64,000 bases of DNA from positions 37,419,467 to 37,483,466 of the forward strand of contig NC_056758.1 in assembly GCF_018687715.1 (NCBI RefSeq), in the 5' to 3' direction. Of this stretch, positions 11,883 through 25,130 are shown one piece after another; the first letter of the stretch is position 1; each line of letters begins with the position of its first letter. Below the pieces are notes generated by a model. That model was not told where the DNA came from. It did not search any database and worked only from the letters and a program-made list of their open reading frames with translations. Source of the stretch: Carya illinoinensis. Lineage: Eukaryota > Streptophyta > Magnoliopsida > Fagales > Juglandaceae. The translations under genes and the position numbers were made by a program.

Positions 11883-13396
11883 CTTTAAAGATAGTTTGGG
11901 ACGAGATTTCAAAGAGAGTACTACTAAGTAAGGTGGACGTACAAAGCAGATGCATGATGGGCACTATTTGTACTGGTAGGGGTCAAGACTCTTTAGCTTC
12001 CTAGTTAGTCCAACTTCGGACACTACACATGTAAGTTATCAATATCAATCCAAGTTGTGCTCGTCGGTGTATATATAAATTATATGTTACTTAATTATAG
12101 GATTAAGTACTACAGATGGATGGGATTTTTGAATTATAGTACTACTTCAATTAGTCATGTCATGTCGATATATTATCAAACTTATGAATAAAATGCTTCA
12201 TCCTCTGAATCTTAAATTTCCTTCCAAAACTTGATGACATTTTGTTATACGTACGTATGTTATCATGTTATTGATTGGTCTGATCAACCGCCACGTGGCG
12301 CCAACCCATCTAAAAACTATGTATATGAACACGTTTAAAATTATATCTGATCTCTCTAGCTTTCTCATGATCTGGCTCATAATTCAAGTCCTGAAAAAAT
12401 AATATCAACTTGCATATATATAGATATAAAGTCAAACTGAAGGATCACAATCAGTGTCACTATCATATGTTTCTCTAAGAGATAAATGAGAATCATTTAT
12501 TATATAGTAAGTCGTTCTTAATTTGAGGCCATGAGATTCCAATTTCGTAACCTCAATTCCGTGGTGAACTTTTGTTCATTATGTTTCTCATTAAGTTATG
12601 ATAATATTCTTTTCCTCTGGGCTATGATTGTGATGATCAGATATTCAACCATGAACATCGGTTGAAACTAATTAAGGTCATATATATGCAAATAATCTCA
12701 ATCACCAAAGCTAGCTTCTTAAATTTTTTTTTTTGATTAAAAAAAATAAAAACCAACATTTATAGTGGAACTAAGAGAAAGAAGAGTTAATATAGATACA
12801 GTCCCCATTTGAGGATAACTCATACAAGTTTATACAGTTATGTTTAAACAAATTTTAAAATTACAACATTAATATTTTTTTAAAATGATATTTTCCTCTT
12901 TTCTCCTAATTCATCAATGGGACCACACACGCAATCCTCCACTCCAAACTGCAAATAAAATTTCTTAAGAAAAAAAGCCCCTCTCACAAAAAAATTAATA
13001 TTCTCTTCATAGTTTCAATAAGCTTCCTCACTTTTTATACCCATTAAAATAAAAAGATCTCCAAACATGAGCTTAATTTCTCAATCCAATCATAATTTTT
13101 AATGTTTTCTATCGCTTTGATAAAATTCCATACTACTTTTCTTTAAAATTTGCTCTCAAAAGTTTCCAAAAATTTGAAAAAACCTTGCATCCAAACATAT
13201 ACTTAAGTATTCTTTATCTTATTTCACTTCCAATATTACTTAATTCAATGATAGGATTTGCATGAGTTGAATTCTTCCACAGGATTCGCAATTGAATTCA
13301 ATAGAATTATGATTCATCGATCAGCACGTGGGCACCATTCACTTGAGCAAACAATTCAGTCGATTGATCTCAAATCTATAAATCCATAGAGAAAAA
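11883..13396. other. upstream region of the TED7-like gene, then intergenic
   Basis: A TA-rich block (about 12069-12082, TATATA on the minus strand) lies near 190 bases upstream of the chosen start of the TED7-like ORF and is a weak TATA candidate. No perfect tracheary-element (TERE) motif was seen; CTTTAAAG directly before the start codon only partly fits. No gene is seen in the remainder. Confidence 0.4.
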
Positions 13397-14099
13397 CTAC
13401 ACGCCAGAAGAAAAGGACGTACTTCGTTTTAGTCCACTGCTAATTTCATACGGGGGAAGGCATCAAGGTATGCCGATCATGAGGTTGGCATGACCCAATC
13501 AGTTTTGATGTCTATGTACTCTATATCGAAAACTTTAATGTTTTATTTTTAATATTGTTTTCAAGATTCACCTAATCTGTCAATGGGTATTGATGAAGTA
13601 AAGAAAAACATGCATATTGCGTAATTCGAACCCTTTTCCACATTGAACCATTTAGGCCTTGTTTGTTTAGCCAAAACTAAAAATCTCATCTCATCTCATC
13701 TCAACTCATCATTACATCTTTTTCAAATCCCAATACAAAATATAATAAACAATCTAACTTTTTCAAATCCCAATACAAAATTAATATTCAAAAATTATAT
13801 TATAATAATATTTTATTTATTATTATTTAAAACATTTCATCTCATCTCATCTCATCTGTGTAACCAAATGGGACCTTAAAGAACCTACTCATTATAAATT
13901 ACTACTTGCAACAGTGCTCCAAGTTGACATATTATATTGCATGCTTTTATATGTTTCACTCTTTTTTTAATAACACTCCATAGGGCCCCAGAAAGGCAAG
14001 ATAAGGTGCCAACCTCAGCTTTCCTAGCTTGCATGATGCCTCCCTCCGTATGAAATTAACAGTGGACTAAAAAACTAGTCGTTTTCTTTTAGCGTGTAG
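13397..14099. repeat. inverted repeat with arms of about 93 bp
   Basis: Left arm 13397-13489 and right arm 14008-14099 are reverse complements over their whole length at roughly 70-75% by eye. Long exact blocks include TTTAGTCCACTG, TAATTTCATACGG and GAGGTTGGC, plus CTACACGC at the outer ends. The loop is about 520 bases and contains a 221-bp Tourist-like element; without it the loop would be about 300 bases. No target duplication flanks the outer ends. It may be a foldback element or a young small-RNA hairpin locus. I could not match it to a known conserved plant miRNA. Confidence 0.8.
13655..13875. mobile_element. Tourist-like (PIF/Harbinger) miniature element
   Basis: Flanked by TTA on both sides (13652-13654 and 13876-13878), the usual PIF/Harbinger target. 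Ends are GGCCTTGTTTG and, on the other strand, GGTCCCATTTG, followed inside by inverted ATCTCATCTCATCTC / GAGATGAGATGAG blocks. It is 221 bp, AT-rich and non-coding. The GAGATGAGATGAG signature recurs at about 17420-17641 and 38663-39262. Confidence 0.72.
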
Positions 14100-14200
14100 C
14101 ATTGTATATTCAATTACATGTAAAGATTTGACATCAATCTAAATTATTTGCTTAACTGAATGATGCCCACATGCTGATCATCAATGAATCATACTTCTAT

Positions 14201-14362
14201 GATCATTCTACTGCAACTCCCGCTGGAGTACCGAAGAATATTTCAACTGCATATCCTATAATTGAAGTAACGTCATGAGTAAAATAAGAAAATAAGATAA
14301 GAAACTTAATGATATGTTTGGATGTAAGATTTTCTTGGAAGTTTCATTATTTGTAACATTGT

Positions 14363-14402
<40 letters not shown>

Positions 14403-14576
14403 GAATAGATCATTCTACTGCAAATCCCGCTGGATCGAAGAATTCAACTGATCAAAATCCTATAATTGAAGTAATGGAGTAAAATAAGATAAGAATACTT
14501 AAGGATATGTTTTGATTTAAGATTTTCTTGGAAGTTTCATAATTTGTACCGTTGTGCTCTCTCTCTCTCTCTCTCT
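14201..14576. repeat. tandem duplication of about 200 bp ending in (CT)n
   Basis: Copy 1 (14201-14401) and copy 2 (14408-14576) both start GATCATTCTACTGCAA. They share CCTATAATTGAAGTAA, AAGATTTTCTTGGAAGTTTC and other blocks in the same order, and each ends in a CT microsatellite (14365-14401 and 14557-14576). Copy 2 has several small deletions. Confidence 0.8.
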
Positions 14577-16139
14577 GATTGGTTATTTCCTTATCACAAC
14601 GCCTTTCTTAGCAATTTAGAGCAGATAACATTTTCTTCTCCCCAGATTTTTTAATACAGCATAAATATTGCGTTTCGAGAATGACCGGCCACTATCTTAA
14701 TATATATCTTTCTTCTTCTTGCCTATCGCTATCGATCAGAACATCTTTTTAAAGTAATTAATGATAAGAGTTACAAGTTACGGGGATGATTCCCATATCA
14801 AAACATCGACGAGAAAAGCATGGAAAGTGCGTTAATGGTTTGCTAAAGAGTTTCTCAAATATGAGTTGGGAGGCACAAAACAAATGACTCTCGGATAAAC
14901 AAGAGAAGAAGAGAGTGTGGGATGCAATATTAATATGAAAAGCAAAGAATATCAGACTATGTGGTTGGAGTTTCATAAAAATATGACACTAGGAGAACAT
15001 ATTTGCAATATTGATATCGTTGAGTTGGGTAGCAAGTTTGATTCATGTGCCGTATTGGATGGCGTCAAAAGAGGCGGAGGTGGTGATTCGAGGACATGGG
15101 TCGGGAGTGTGAATGGATGGCGCATGGCTTCCAATGGTGACTGGAAAATGACAAATTTTGAGTGAAAATGAAGGCATCTACGTACAGATCAGCTGTTAAA
15201 TAAGTTGTGTAGGTGGCGGTAAACAATTTAAAGATATGGCATTTAATTTATTTATGCAAGCCGGCCTAGAGGTTTATATATTCGGTCAAACAAGATCGAG
15301 ATCAGTATATCTCATTAACGAAAACACTATCCAATTATCTATAACTAAACATCATTTTCATGATCATGACTAATAAATAACATAAGTACTATATCGTAAT
15401 TAATATATAGTATAAGTGCTGGCCGTGTGGTAAACCCAAAATTATATATATATTTGGCGTCTTGGCCTTTATTACTTCATAATATTGCAAAGATATGCAT
15501 GCAGCTGATCTCAACGTCTCGTCGAGTTGTTTTGAACAAACACAACTCGTTAATTAGTCGATCGTTACAAGCAATCTTTCAATTCACCAAACTTACAGTA
15601 CTGCATGAGTGCAGTACAGCAAACGGCAATTTATGCAAAATCGCACATGAACTATGTATGTATGTATGCATACATGATGTGATAATTAACAAGCTGTAAA
15701 CAAGAGATGTGCATATATATAGGACTTGTGCAAATGACAGCTTGCAAAGCTCACTTGGGAAGTTGATCAACTGGGATGACAACTACCTCAACCAGTCTTT
15801 TGATGGCCTTGAGAATAAGTGGAAGGCCCGATTTCTCCCGGTTCATAACCTAGCTAGCGCTCCCAATTTGATCAGAATCGGCGGTACCCACACCTACAAA
15901 TAAACAACTTCATAAAGTACTTGCACCTCATCGTCTATTGTGATAGCTAGCTAGCCACGGTTTGCCCCCAAAGATTTTCAAAAACTCATAAAAGAAAAAC
16001 TCATGGTACTATATATAATATGAGTCAAACTTTATATATATATTAAAAAACTAATTTTCCGCCCAAAACATTATTTTCACAATTCAACCCCCTAGCTATT
16101 TAAATGATCCGGGTCCACCCCTGTAATTAGGGCTATACC

Positions 16140-16420
16140 CTAGAAGCTAGGGCTGGGCAATAACACCGTGGGGGTGGTGGTAGCTAGGATCCAGATCTTA
16201 AGGAGAGGAGGCCGATCGATGTGGTGGCAGCAGCAACGATGGTAATATATATAATATTGTTACATGGAGGTGGAGTAGGTGGTGGTGGTGAGGTGATATT
16301 GTGGCATGAAGGGCGGTGGTGGAGCCTCGAGGAGGTGGGGATAAGGATGTCATGTTACATGTAGGTGGAGGTGTTGGAGAGGGTGCATGGTGGTGGTGAT
16401 AAGGATGTCATGTTACATAC
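16140..16420. other. GGT-rich segment, possible decayed Pro/Gly-rich sequence
   Basis: G-rich against AT-rich surroundings, with many GGTGGTGGT runs and a 21-bp direct repeat (GATAAGGATGTCATGTTACAT at about 16340-16360 and 16398-16418). Read on the minus strand, the runs would encode Pro/His-rich stretches like those of the TED7-like gene. No continuous ORF exists, so this could be a decayed fragment or merely low-complexity DNA. Confidence 0.3.
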
Positions 16421-17419
16421 ATGCAGGTGAAATTTAAACTAGTAGCGGATCCGTTGATTTAATTAACCTACACCCAAGTTTTAACTTGATTAATGTCTTA
16501 CAATTTACGCGCACAGATTTATCTAAGATGATAGTGCAGCAATCATGAGATTCAAACCTTTTATATATATGGAGAAAAATTCTATACACCACTAACCCAT
16601 TTTATTTTATTTTTATCATTCTATAAAAAATATGACATATTTATTACTATTGGATCATGATTTAATAATCATAAATGATAGTATAGCAATTTGATCTAGC
16701 TGCACGCTCTACATCGCCTGGCCACAGCAGTCATGGACACCTTGCCGGTTTTTTTTTTTTCTCTGTTTCTTTTTTGAAAGAGCTTAACAAGGAAGTTCAC
16801 TCTTACTTGGGCTTAGAGAGTTGTTTTTATTTGGGCTCAGAAGGTGGTTTTCTTATTCGAGCTTATAAGGTTGTATTATGGGCCCAGAATGTGGTCACGT
16901 TATTTGGGTCTAGGCGCAGGGAAAGAGAGAGGGGGAGCCACATGGTCGTGTGAAATTTTGATTGGACCGAATCCTAGCCAAGTCAGCAGGTGCATGTACC
17001 GTACCGTAGGAGCCATGGGGTCAACAGAAAAACCTAATCGTCCAAAGTTTTACGTAGTAGAATGTAGACCAGGAAAAAAATGTACTGAGATTTTGAAAAT
17101 CAACGACCCAAATTAAGCCACAAGCTCCCGTGCAATGCACACAACCACCATTTGCACAAAAAGCGGGCCTGTCTACCTTAAAGTCCTCGTGATGACGTCT
17201 GGCATGCCAATTTTTATTTAAATTGGAAGTAAAACTTTAGATTTCTTTTTCGTGGAATGAAAGAAAAGTCACCAAGAATTCAATTAATTGGACTGCATGC
17301 ATTTAGTCTCGAGAGACTGCCATCATCATTTCATTTTATTTATTTATTTTTTTTCCTTCTTTGGAGACCAATTTTTCTATTGTAAAAATATTACAAAATT
17401 ATAAAACATATATAAAATT

Positions 17420-17641
17420 AGAGATTGTTTAGATAATGAGATTATAAGAGATAGTTTTACATAAAAGTTAAAAATTAAATAAAATATTATTATAATATTA
17501 TATTTTAATATTATTATTATTTTTAGATTTAAAAAAGTTGAATTGTTTATTATATATATTTTATATGGAAATTTAAAAAAGTTGTAATGATGAGATGAGA
17601 TGAAATGAGACAATTTAAGAGTTTTTCTTAATCCCAATGGC
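17420..17641. mobile_element. miniature element related to the 13655 element
   Basis: About 220 bp. The left end GAGATTGTTTAGATAATGAG and right end (other strand) GGCCATTGGGATTAAG resemble the ends of the 13655-13875 element, and GATGAGATGAGATGAAATGAG lies near the right end. The TTA target site is not clean on both sides, so exact ends are uncertain. Confidence 0.5.
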
Positions 17642-18899
17642 CTTTAAATCTTGATAATTTGTCAAATAATGTAGAAATAAAATTTTAAAAACATAACTTA
17701 ATATATGTTTCAGATTTTTTTACAAGAATATTTTATGAAATAATATTCATCCATTATTATTTTTGTAAATATGAAATATTTAGAAAAAAAAATTTCGTAT
17801 AAACTATCAAATGATATTTTAGAATGCTATATTTCTTTCTAATATCTAAACTAATTTATCAAATTTCATGTAAAACCTATATATTTTGTTGTCACATTAA
17901 GTATAGAATATTACAATTGAGATCTTAAATAAAATTTTCTTTACTCAATGAAGTTTAAATGATAAATTATCTTCACTATTTTTCATATAAATCATCAACC
18001 ATAAATAGTTTTTTTGATATTTTTATTTTGAATTCTATATTAAAAAACTTAAAATTGTATAATAAAAAACCTTAAGGTCAATGTTAATAATTTATTATTT
18101 CCCTTAATCTTAATTTTAATTTAATTTTAGTGTGGCAATATCTTTGAAAATAGATAATTTATAGAAATTATATAAAATCAAGAAGTTATAGGAAAAAAAA
18201 TTAGAGATATATTTCTATATATATTGAGATTTAACAAAATTTTAAAAAGCATATGAAAATAAGAAATTTTTTTGAGAGGCTAATTCTTATATATATTAAA
18301 TTAAGAATAAAATTTAAGAACTATTTTAAATTTTGAAAAAATTTAAGGAGGGGTGCCCCTGGAGGTATACGTAGATCACCACTGACAGTCTGTCCCATCA
18401 ATAAGGTGGCTCATGTGGTGAGTAATTGAGTGGAGATTTAAATAATATTGTAAGTTTTAATTTGTAATAGATAGCTCTTGTTCTTGTCACAGAGAGAGAG
18501 AGAGAGAGGTTGGCTAGGTTGAGCTGATTGTGTACTAGTGAGGAGGAAGATTGTTCAAAGAGATGGAAGATTTCAAACATATGTAGGTCCGTTTACGGTA
18601 GGAGACAAATATTATGTATGTCGAGATCAGACACACGGCCTAATCTATAACAAACACCTTGACCTTTCTGTGTTCGTTTTTTAAACCAATTAATATTGCT
18701 TTCTTACTTTTCTTTTACTAATCAATTCTATCATTGTATAAAACTGTCAGCTAGCCAAAACTTTAAACCCTCCATCTTATAATATATTAAGGGTATTCAC
18801 TGATCAATTAATATTAATTAAGAAATATTATAGCGGTAAGTTTAGCTAGTTTAATTAATTTCTCAACAGTTTCATGCCACTAAGATTCCATTTGGCAAC

Positions 18900-19540
18900 A
18901 CAATTTATTTTAAATAGAGATAAAAATATGTTACATGACCTATTAACTCAACGTGAACACGATACGATAATAGCGGGTTAGGGTTTAGTCTTAATGAATT
19001 TGGGTCAAAATGGGTTGACTCATTAATACACGATTACTTAACGAGTTGATAACATGTCAACTCATTTTGATCCGTTATAACCTGTCATGACATGTTAAGA
19101 AAGTTAAAATTACAATTATATCATTATAATTAAAAGTAAAATTGTTAGAATTTCAATTTCGATATTTTTATTGTTTAGATTGTAATTTTAGATTTATAGT
19201 TAGTTTTATAATTTTTATAAATATTGTGATTTTAAAATTTATATAAAATTATGCTAAATTTAATCAGGTCAAGCGGGTTAATTTTGGAACTATTTAACCC
19301 ATTTACATAAATAGTTTGAAATATGTCGTATTGTGTCGTATTAATCTATTTTGTAATATTCACAAATGGGTCAAAATAGATTGACACGACACGACCTGTT
19401 ATGTTAACAGATCGTGTTGGAGTTTGAAATTTTGACATTATAAACTTAATGGGTTGGGTTATGGTTGATGAGCTAGATAGTATAATATACATGTTTTGAC
19501 ACGACACGAATACGACCCACACGATTTGACACCCATAATC
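18900..19540. repeat. dispersed repeat with GGGTGTCAAATCGTG end
   Basis: The right end on the minus strand reads ATGGGTGTCAAATCGTGTGG followed by repeated GTGTCGTGTC. Related ACACGACACGA and GGGTCAAAAT words recur through the block on both strands. This composition resembles plant hAT-type non-autonomous elements, but no matching left terminus or target duplication was found, so it may be truncated. Confidence 0.3.
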
Positions 19541-20657
19541 TCAAATATTTTTAAATATTTTATTCATAAATATTATTTAAACACAAAATATTTTTAATTT
19601 TAAATATTCAACTTTATATTTAATCATTACTTAATAATTATAATTTTCTTAAATTCTTAAACAAAATACAAAAAATAATAATACTTTTTAAATTTTAAAA
19701 CAAAAATTATATTCCAACTATTTGTTAATTTTATAATATTTTTGTCCAACTTTTTTTTTCTTATTTTTGAAAATCTAATTAAACAATATTCTAATTCAAA
19801 TTTTTTATTATTATTTAGAAATATACTATGATAATATTCTAAACCTCGCCTAATATTAATCCCTTACTGTCATTCTCTTTTATCTTTTGTAGGTACGTAA
19901 ACGGCCAGGCCAGAGGTAAATCGTACGTCCTGATCATCTACTTGTTCGTCCTAATTGTCTGTACCGTGACAGTAGTACTCATATTTCTTGAAAGAGTTGG
20001 AAACTTCGAACATGTTTATTGAGCTGATCTCAGGTACTGACCGAGCATTGAAATCCCAAATAGACTCTCCAAGACCAAGAGGCCAGGGGCTTCATCTTTG
20101 GAAAAAATATAATTATAAGTATAATTATGTATTAATTTGTGTATCAATATAATATAATTGGTTAAAAGATAAATTTTATTAAAAACAGTGTTAATTTAAA
20201 TTTTAAATATGAATGAATTAGTATTGGTACACAGATTAGTACGCGATTGTGATTATATATAGCAAAACTCTTATCTTTTACAACTGCTTCCATGCATGAT
20301 TTCTACCGTCTTTTCCTTATTTTCTCTCGTCAATTTCCTTATTTTCTCTCGTCAATTACCAAGTCTTAATTGTTACTATCCTCTCTACGAATTCTTCTTC
20401 ATCATCCACTTGACATAACTGATCAGTACTACTTCATGCATGTGCTAATTAATTTCAAAGACGATTCTAATTAAAGCCAGATCAAGGATTAAGTAATTAA
20501 GAAAATCATTTTCAATTTGGATCCCAATGAAACCTCTAGCAAATTAATTAATGATCAGGAAAGTCTCGTGCTTGTATATTTAAATAAATATAAAGATCAT
20601 AACAATTCAAACTTTTTTTTTTTTTTAAAGAAAGGTAACTGATATTTCAATACTCAA

Positions 20658-23600
20658 TCAAAGAAGGTTTTTAATACAATGAAGATAGTCTTCTACAAGA
20701 ATGCTCTCCTCCGAGAGATCAAATGCATTCCTTGCTAGGCAATGTGCCACTGAATTAACCTTCCTAGGAACATGCTCAATAGACCAAGATTGAAACTGTT
20801 TTAGCAGTTTTTTCACATCGCGGGTGATTAAACCAACTGAGCTCCAACTTTCATCATTTCCTCTAATTGCCTTAACGACATGCAATGAGTCTCCCTCCAG
20901 CATAATGTTTGAAGACATTCCCAGCTCAAGGCACAGAGTGATGGCTCTCAAAGCAGCTACTGCTTCACCCAAGAGTGGGTCAAGGAACAGGTCACGGGTG
21001 GCTCTCAAAGTGACAAGGATCCTCCTTTTCCAATCTCTAATTATCACCCCTATGCCCACCTTGCAGTGAAATTTGTCAATGGCTGCATCCCAATTTAGTT
21101 TATAAAAACCTTGGGGAGGTTTGCACCATTTGGGAGATAAGCCATCCTCAGGAGTAGGCTTCTTCTATTTCTGCAAGTCTAGTTGAGATAATTGGAGGTC
21201 TGCTATACATGATGCTACAGATTGGAGGACTTGTTGAGGTGAAGAGAAATGTGACTCAAAAACCCACTTATTTCTTCTATTCCAAATGAGTTTGAGTACA
21301 TAGGCTGTTTCTGTCATTTCTTTCTCTGAGAGGGTGGAGAAAATATGAACTCATAGAAAGGACCTTCCATGATGGAACTTTTTTGTATTCTTCTTGAGTA
21401 GCCACTCCATACTGCTTGAGCTACCTTACACGACCAGAGGGCATGGGTCACTAATTCGGGGTGCAAGCAATAGATGGGACAGTCTCGAATTTTCAGCACA
21501 TTTTTCTTGTGTAAGTTGACATTTGTTGGAAGAATTTCTTTGGTTGCTCTCCACAGGAAGATCTTGATTGCATGGGGAAACTTAAGACTCCAAATGCTTT
21601 TCCATAGCTCAAGGGAGGCCTTTGGCATTGATGATTGTCCTAGCCTAGATTCAGAGATAGTGCATTGAAGGTGATATGCAGATTTGACAGAAAATTTTCC
21701 ATTACCTGTGCATCTCCAAGTCAGCTGGTTAGGACTTCCACTGGGGCTGATTGGGAGTTTCATGATAGTGGCAGCCTCAAACTCGTTGAAAATAGCCTCA
21801 ACCAGGTTGACATTCCATTTGTAGGTGGCTTGATCGATTAAAGAGGACACTGTAGCTTCTGAAGGTAGAATGGAAGGGGGGAATTGGATCTTGAAAGAAG
21901 AAGGGGAGGGGATCCATTTGTCTTGCCAAATTCTGATGGAGTCCCCATTCCCAACTTGTCATATAAGTCCCTCAAGCAAAAGGGGTCTAGCAGCCATGAT
22001 GCTTTGCCAAACAAAGGAGTCACCTCTTTTTAAATTTGCACTAGAGAAGTTAGTACATGGGTGGTATTTTGCTTGTAACACTTGAGCAGCCAAGGATGAA
22101 GGGTTTTGAATTAGCCTACACCCTTGCTTGGCAAGTAGAGCAATGTTGAAATTCTCAAAGTCTCTAAAGCCGAGTCCTCCATCTTGTTTAGGTTTGCCTA
22201 ATCCCTTCCACTTCACCCAATGCACCTTATCTTTTTGGTCTGACTGTCCCTACCAATAAGACTGCATTAGCTTGTTGATATTCTTGAGGATGCCCTTTGG
22301 TATTTTGAAGATGCCCATACAGTAGGTTGGGAGGGCTTGAATGACAGACTTGAGGAGGATCTCTTTACCAGCCTCGGAGAGTAAGTTAGACTTCCAACTT
22401 CCCATTTTTGCTTTGATTCCAGGATGGAATTGAAAGCCCTTGATCTATGCCTGCCAATAAATGATGGTAAGCCAAGATACTTATCAAAAGGGCTTGAGGC
22501 TCGAATACCTGCTGTGGCAAGTATAGTTTGCTAAGAGGCTGTCTTGGTGTTTTTGCTAAAAAAGACGGAAGTCTTCTCCAAGTTGAGTCTCTAGCCAGAG
22601 GCTAGCTCATAAGATCTTAAGATAGCATGTAGTTTGCTCCACTCCGAGGGTAGGGCCTTGCAGAAAATCAGATTATCATCTGCAAAGAAAAGGTGATTTA
22701 TTGCCAAAGATCCTCTAGCTATAGGGAATCCAAAAAAATCACCCCTATGCTCGGCTTGGTTTAAGGATTGACTAAGCACTTCTAAGCATATGATAAATAG
22801 ATAAGGGAGAGGGGATCTCCCTGTCTTATACCCCTACAAGGCCTAAAGATGCTTGGGGAGAGCCATTGATTAGGATAGAGTAAGAAACAATGTCAATGCA
22901 TTGCATTATGAGTTCAATCCAATCAAACCCCATTCTTGCCATTACAGCCTTTAGAAAGCTCGATTCAACTCTATCATAGGCCTTACTCATGTCGAGTTTT
23001 AAAGCCATGTAGCATTCCTTTTGCCTTCTCAACCTATTTTGCATAGAGTGAAGTAATTCATATGCCACTATGATATTGTCATAAATTAATCTTCCCGAGA
23101 CAAAAACACTTTGGGTTGGTGAGATTAGGAGAGACATGATTGATTTCAGTCTATTTGCTATAACCTTTGCAGTGATTTTGTAGAGGACATTGTAAAAGCT
23201 AATTGGTCTATAATCTGAGACCAGCTGAGGAGATTGTTTCTTGGGGATGAGTGTGATAAAAGTTTGGTTTATGCCATGGAAACCAGATCTCGAGTTAAGC
23301 AGCTTTATCACAGTGGAAACCACATTGTCTCCCACAATTGGCCAATGACTTTGGTAAAACAAAGCTGGGAAGCCATCCAGGCCAAGGGACCCGGGAGGGT
23401 TCATTTCAAAAATGGCCCCTTCCACCTCCTCTCTAGTATAAGCCTTTGTCAAGTGCATGTTCATTTTAGTAGTAATTGTGGAGTTTTACCTAAGCCAGTA
23501 TTTCAGGGATGCATGTTGGGTTCGAAGTGGAGAATAGGTTCTGGTAGAATTTTTAGAATTCCCTCCCAATGCCAGCACTGTTAGACAGCATGTTACCCTC

Positions 23601-24749
23601 CTCATTTTGTATTTTCCTGATAAGATTCCTTTGCTTTCTTTGTGTGGCACACTTGTGAAAGTATTTTGTGTTTCTATCCCATTCTTTTAACCACTTTTGT
23701 TTTGTTCTTTGTCTCCATATTAGATCTTCTTCCTCCAAGTAAACATCCAACTCTCTCTAGAGAATTCTGATCTGTTCAGTTTCTTGGCCCTTGTTGATAT
23801 CTTGTAGTACTCTCAATGCTTCTCTTTTTTGCTCAACCATCTTCAGTCTATTTCTATCCGAGGTTCTATGCCATTCTCTAAGTTGGTATCTGCATCTTTC
23901 AAGGCCCCTTCTAGTCACCTCTGAGGTGGGACCAGATTGGCAAGAGTCGTACCAGGCTCTCTTGATGAATTCTGTACATTCCTCCTGTTTTGACCACGCT
24001 ACCTCATACCTAAAGATTCTCCTAGTATGGTGGGTGTAAGGCTCGTGTCCTTGACTTGAGATGAGCAAAGGGTTATGGTCTGAGCATTGGACTGGTAGAA
24101 CTGAGATTGAATTGACCTCAAACAGGTTGGTCCATGAGCAATTGACTAAAGCTCTATCAAGCATTTCTTTAGTAAATTCCATCCCCTCTCTATTGTTACA
24201 CCATGTGAATTTTGACCCCTTACATCCCAGATCACCCAAATCACAGTCCATAAGAACTTGTCTAAAGTGTTCCATCTGTTTGGGGGGTATAGGACCTAAA
24301 CCAATTTTTTCACCCTGAGAAATGATTTCATTGTAGTCCCCAACACATAGCGAAGGCATATTTTGACCAGAATTTTTGAGTCTAAGAAGGCTCCAGCTTT
24401 CCTTTCTTCTGGTTGTCACTGGTTGGCCATAGAAACCAGTGATAATGCCTTGTTTATTACTGTTGTCAGCTTTAAAAAATAGAGAGATATGGCTTATAGA
24501 GAAAGACAAAAGTTCAGCATTGGTATTTTTAGTCCACATGGCAGCTAGAACTCCACTCTTACCAACACAGTCAACTATAAAGCTAGAATCAAAACCCAAT
24601 TTGTTACGAATGCATTCCATTTTATTCCTACAGCATTTAGTTTCATAAAGGAATACCAGCTTTGGGGACTTACTCCTTACCAGGAGTTGAAGTTTAAGAA
24701 CTGTCCGAGGGTTCCCAAGCCCTCAGCAGTTCCATGATAAGATTTTCAT
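20658..24749 (-). pseudogene. LINE ORF2 (endonuclease, reverse transcriptase, RNase H), broken
   Basis: The ATG at 24749 begins MKILSWNC, then a TGA (24723-24725) stands where the conserved Arg of WNCRGLGNP belongs, a CGA to TGA change. The endonuclease follows (SLCVGDYNEI, SDHNPLL near its end, 23757-24620). Then comes reverse transcriptase (SDYRPISFYN, LKLDMSKAYDRV, HLFFADDNLIF; about 22591-23464) with at least two frameshifts around the RQGDPLSPYLF motif near 22800-22860. Next is zf-RVT (21314-21850: FLWRATKEILPTN, HALWSC) and an RNase H domain of the RVT_3 type (20658-21110: NWDAAID, GEAVAALRA, LEGDSLHVV, VAHCLAR). All domains are present, but the protein cannot be made in one piece. Confidence 0.88.
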
Positions 24750-25130
24750 GATGACTGGCAGGGTTGTTGAACAGCCTCTGCCAATACTAATTTTCTTGCC
24801 CGTTTGGAACCTTTTGGGGACTTACTTTTAGGACTGAAAGGTCCTTTTTATGACCTTTTCTGGTAACAGATTGGGCAGGTGAGTCCAATATGTCTTTTGG
24901 GAAATTTGTTAATCTGCCCCTAGCTCTTCTTTTCCAGTTTGAATTCTTGGTTTGTTTAGCTACTTTTTGAGTAGTAAAAGAACCAGAAGGACTAACCTGG
25001 CTGTTATTTTCTGCTAGAAGCATGTCATGGTCTGCCATTAGCTTTGCTGCAGTGGGTAGACAGGGTCATTTGGGACTGGCCAGACTGTGTGACCTTTTTC
25101 CTTGCTAGCTATGTCGTGATTGCCTTCTTG

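Larger units (their letters stand above)
14577..20600. other. intergenic region with small repeats
   Basis: No gene is supported. A short plus-strand ORF at 15709-15903 has no recognised motif or splice context. Distinct blocks (GGT-rich segment, miniature element, GTGTC repeat) are listed separately. A 22-bp tandem pair containing CTTATTTTCTCTCGTCAA lies at about 20316-20358. The rest is strongly AT-rich. Confidence 0.45.

Noticed and set aside
14008..14099. Right arm of the inverted repeat as a miR160 precursor
   Set aside because: TGCCTCCCTCCGTATG looks vaguely like TGCCTGGCTCCCTGTATGCCA but differs at too many positions.
15709..15903. 64-codon plus-strand ORF (LINWDDNYLNQSFDGLENKW)
   Set aside because: No recognised domain, no splice or promoter context; too short to support alone.
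16844..17116. 90-codon plus-strand ORF
   Set aside because: Mixed composition without a domain or homologue that I recognise; likely chance.
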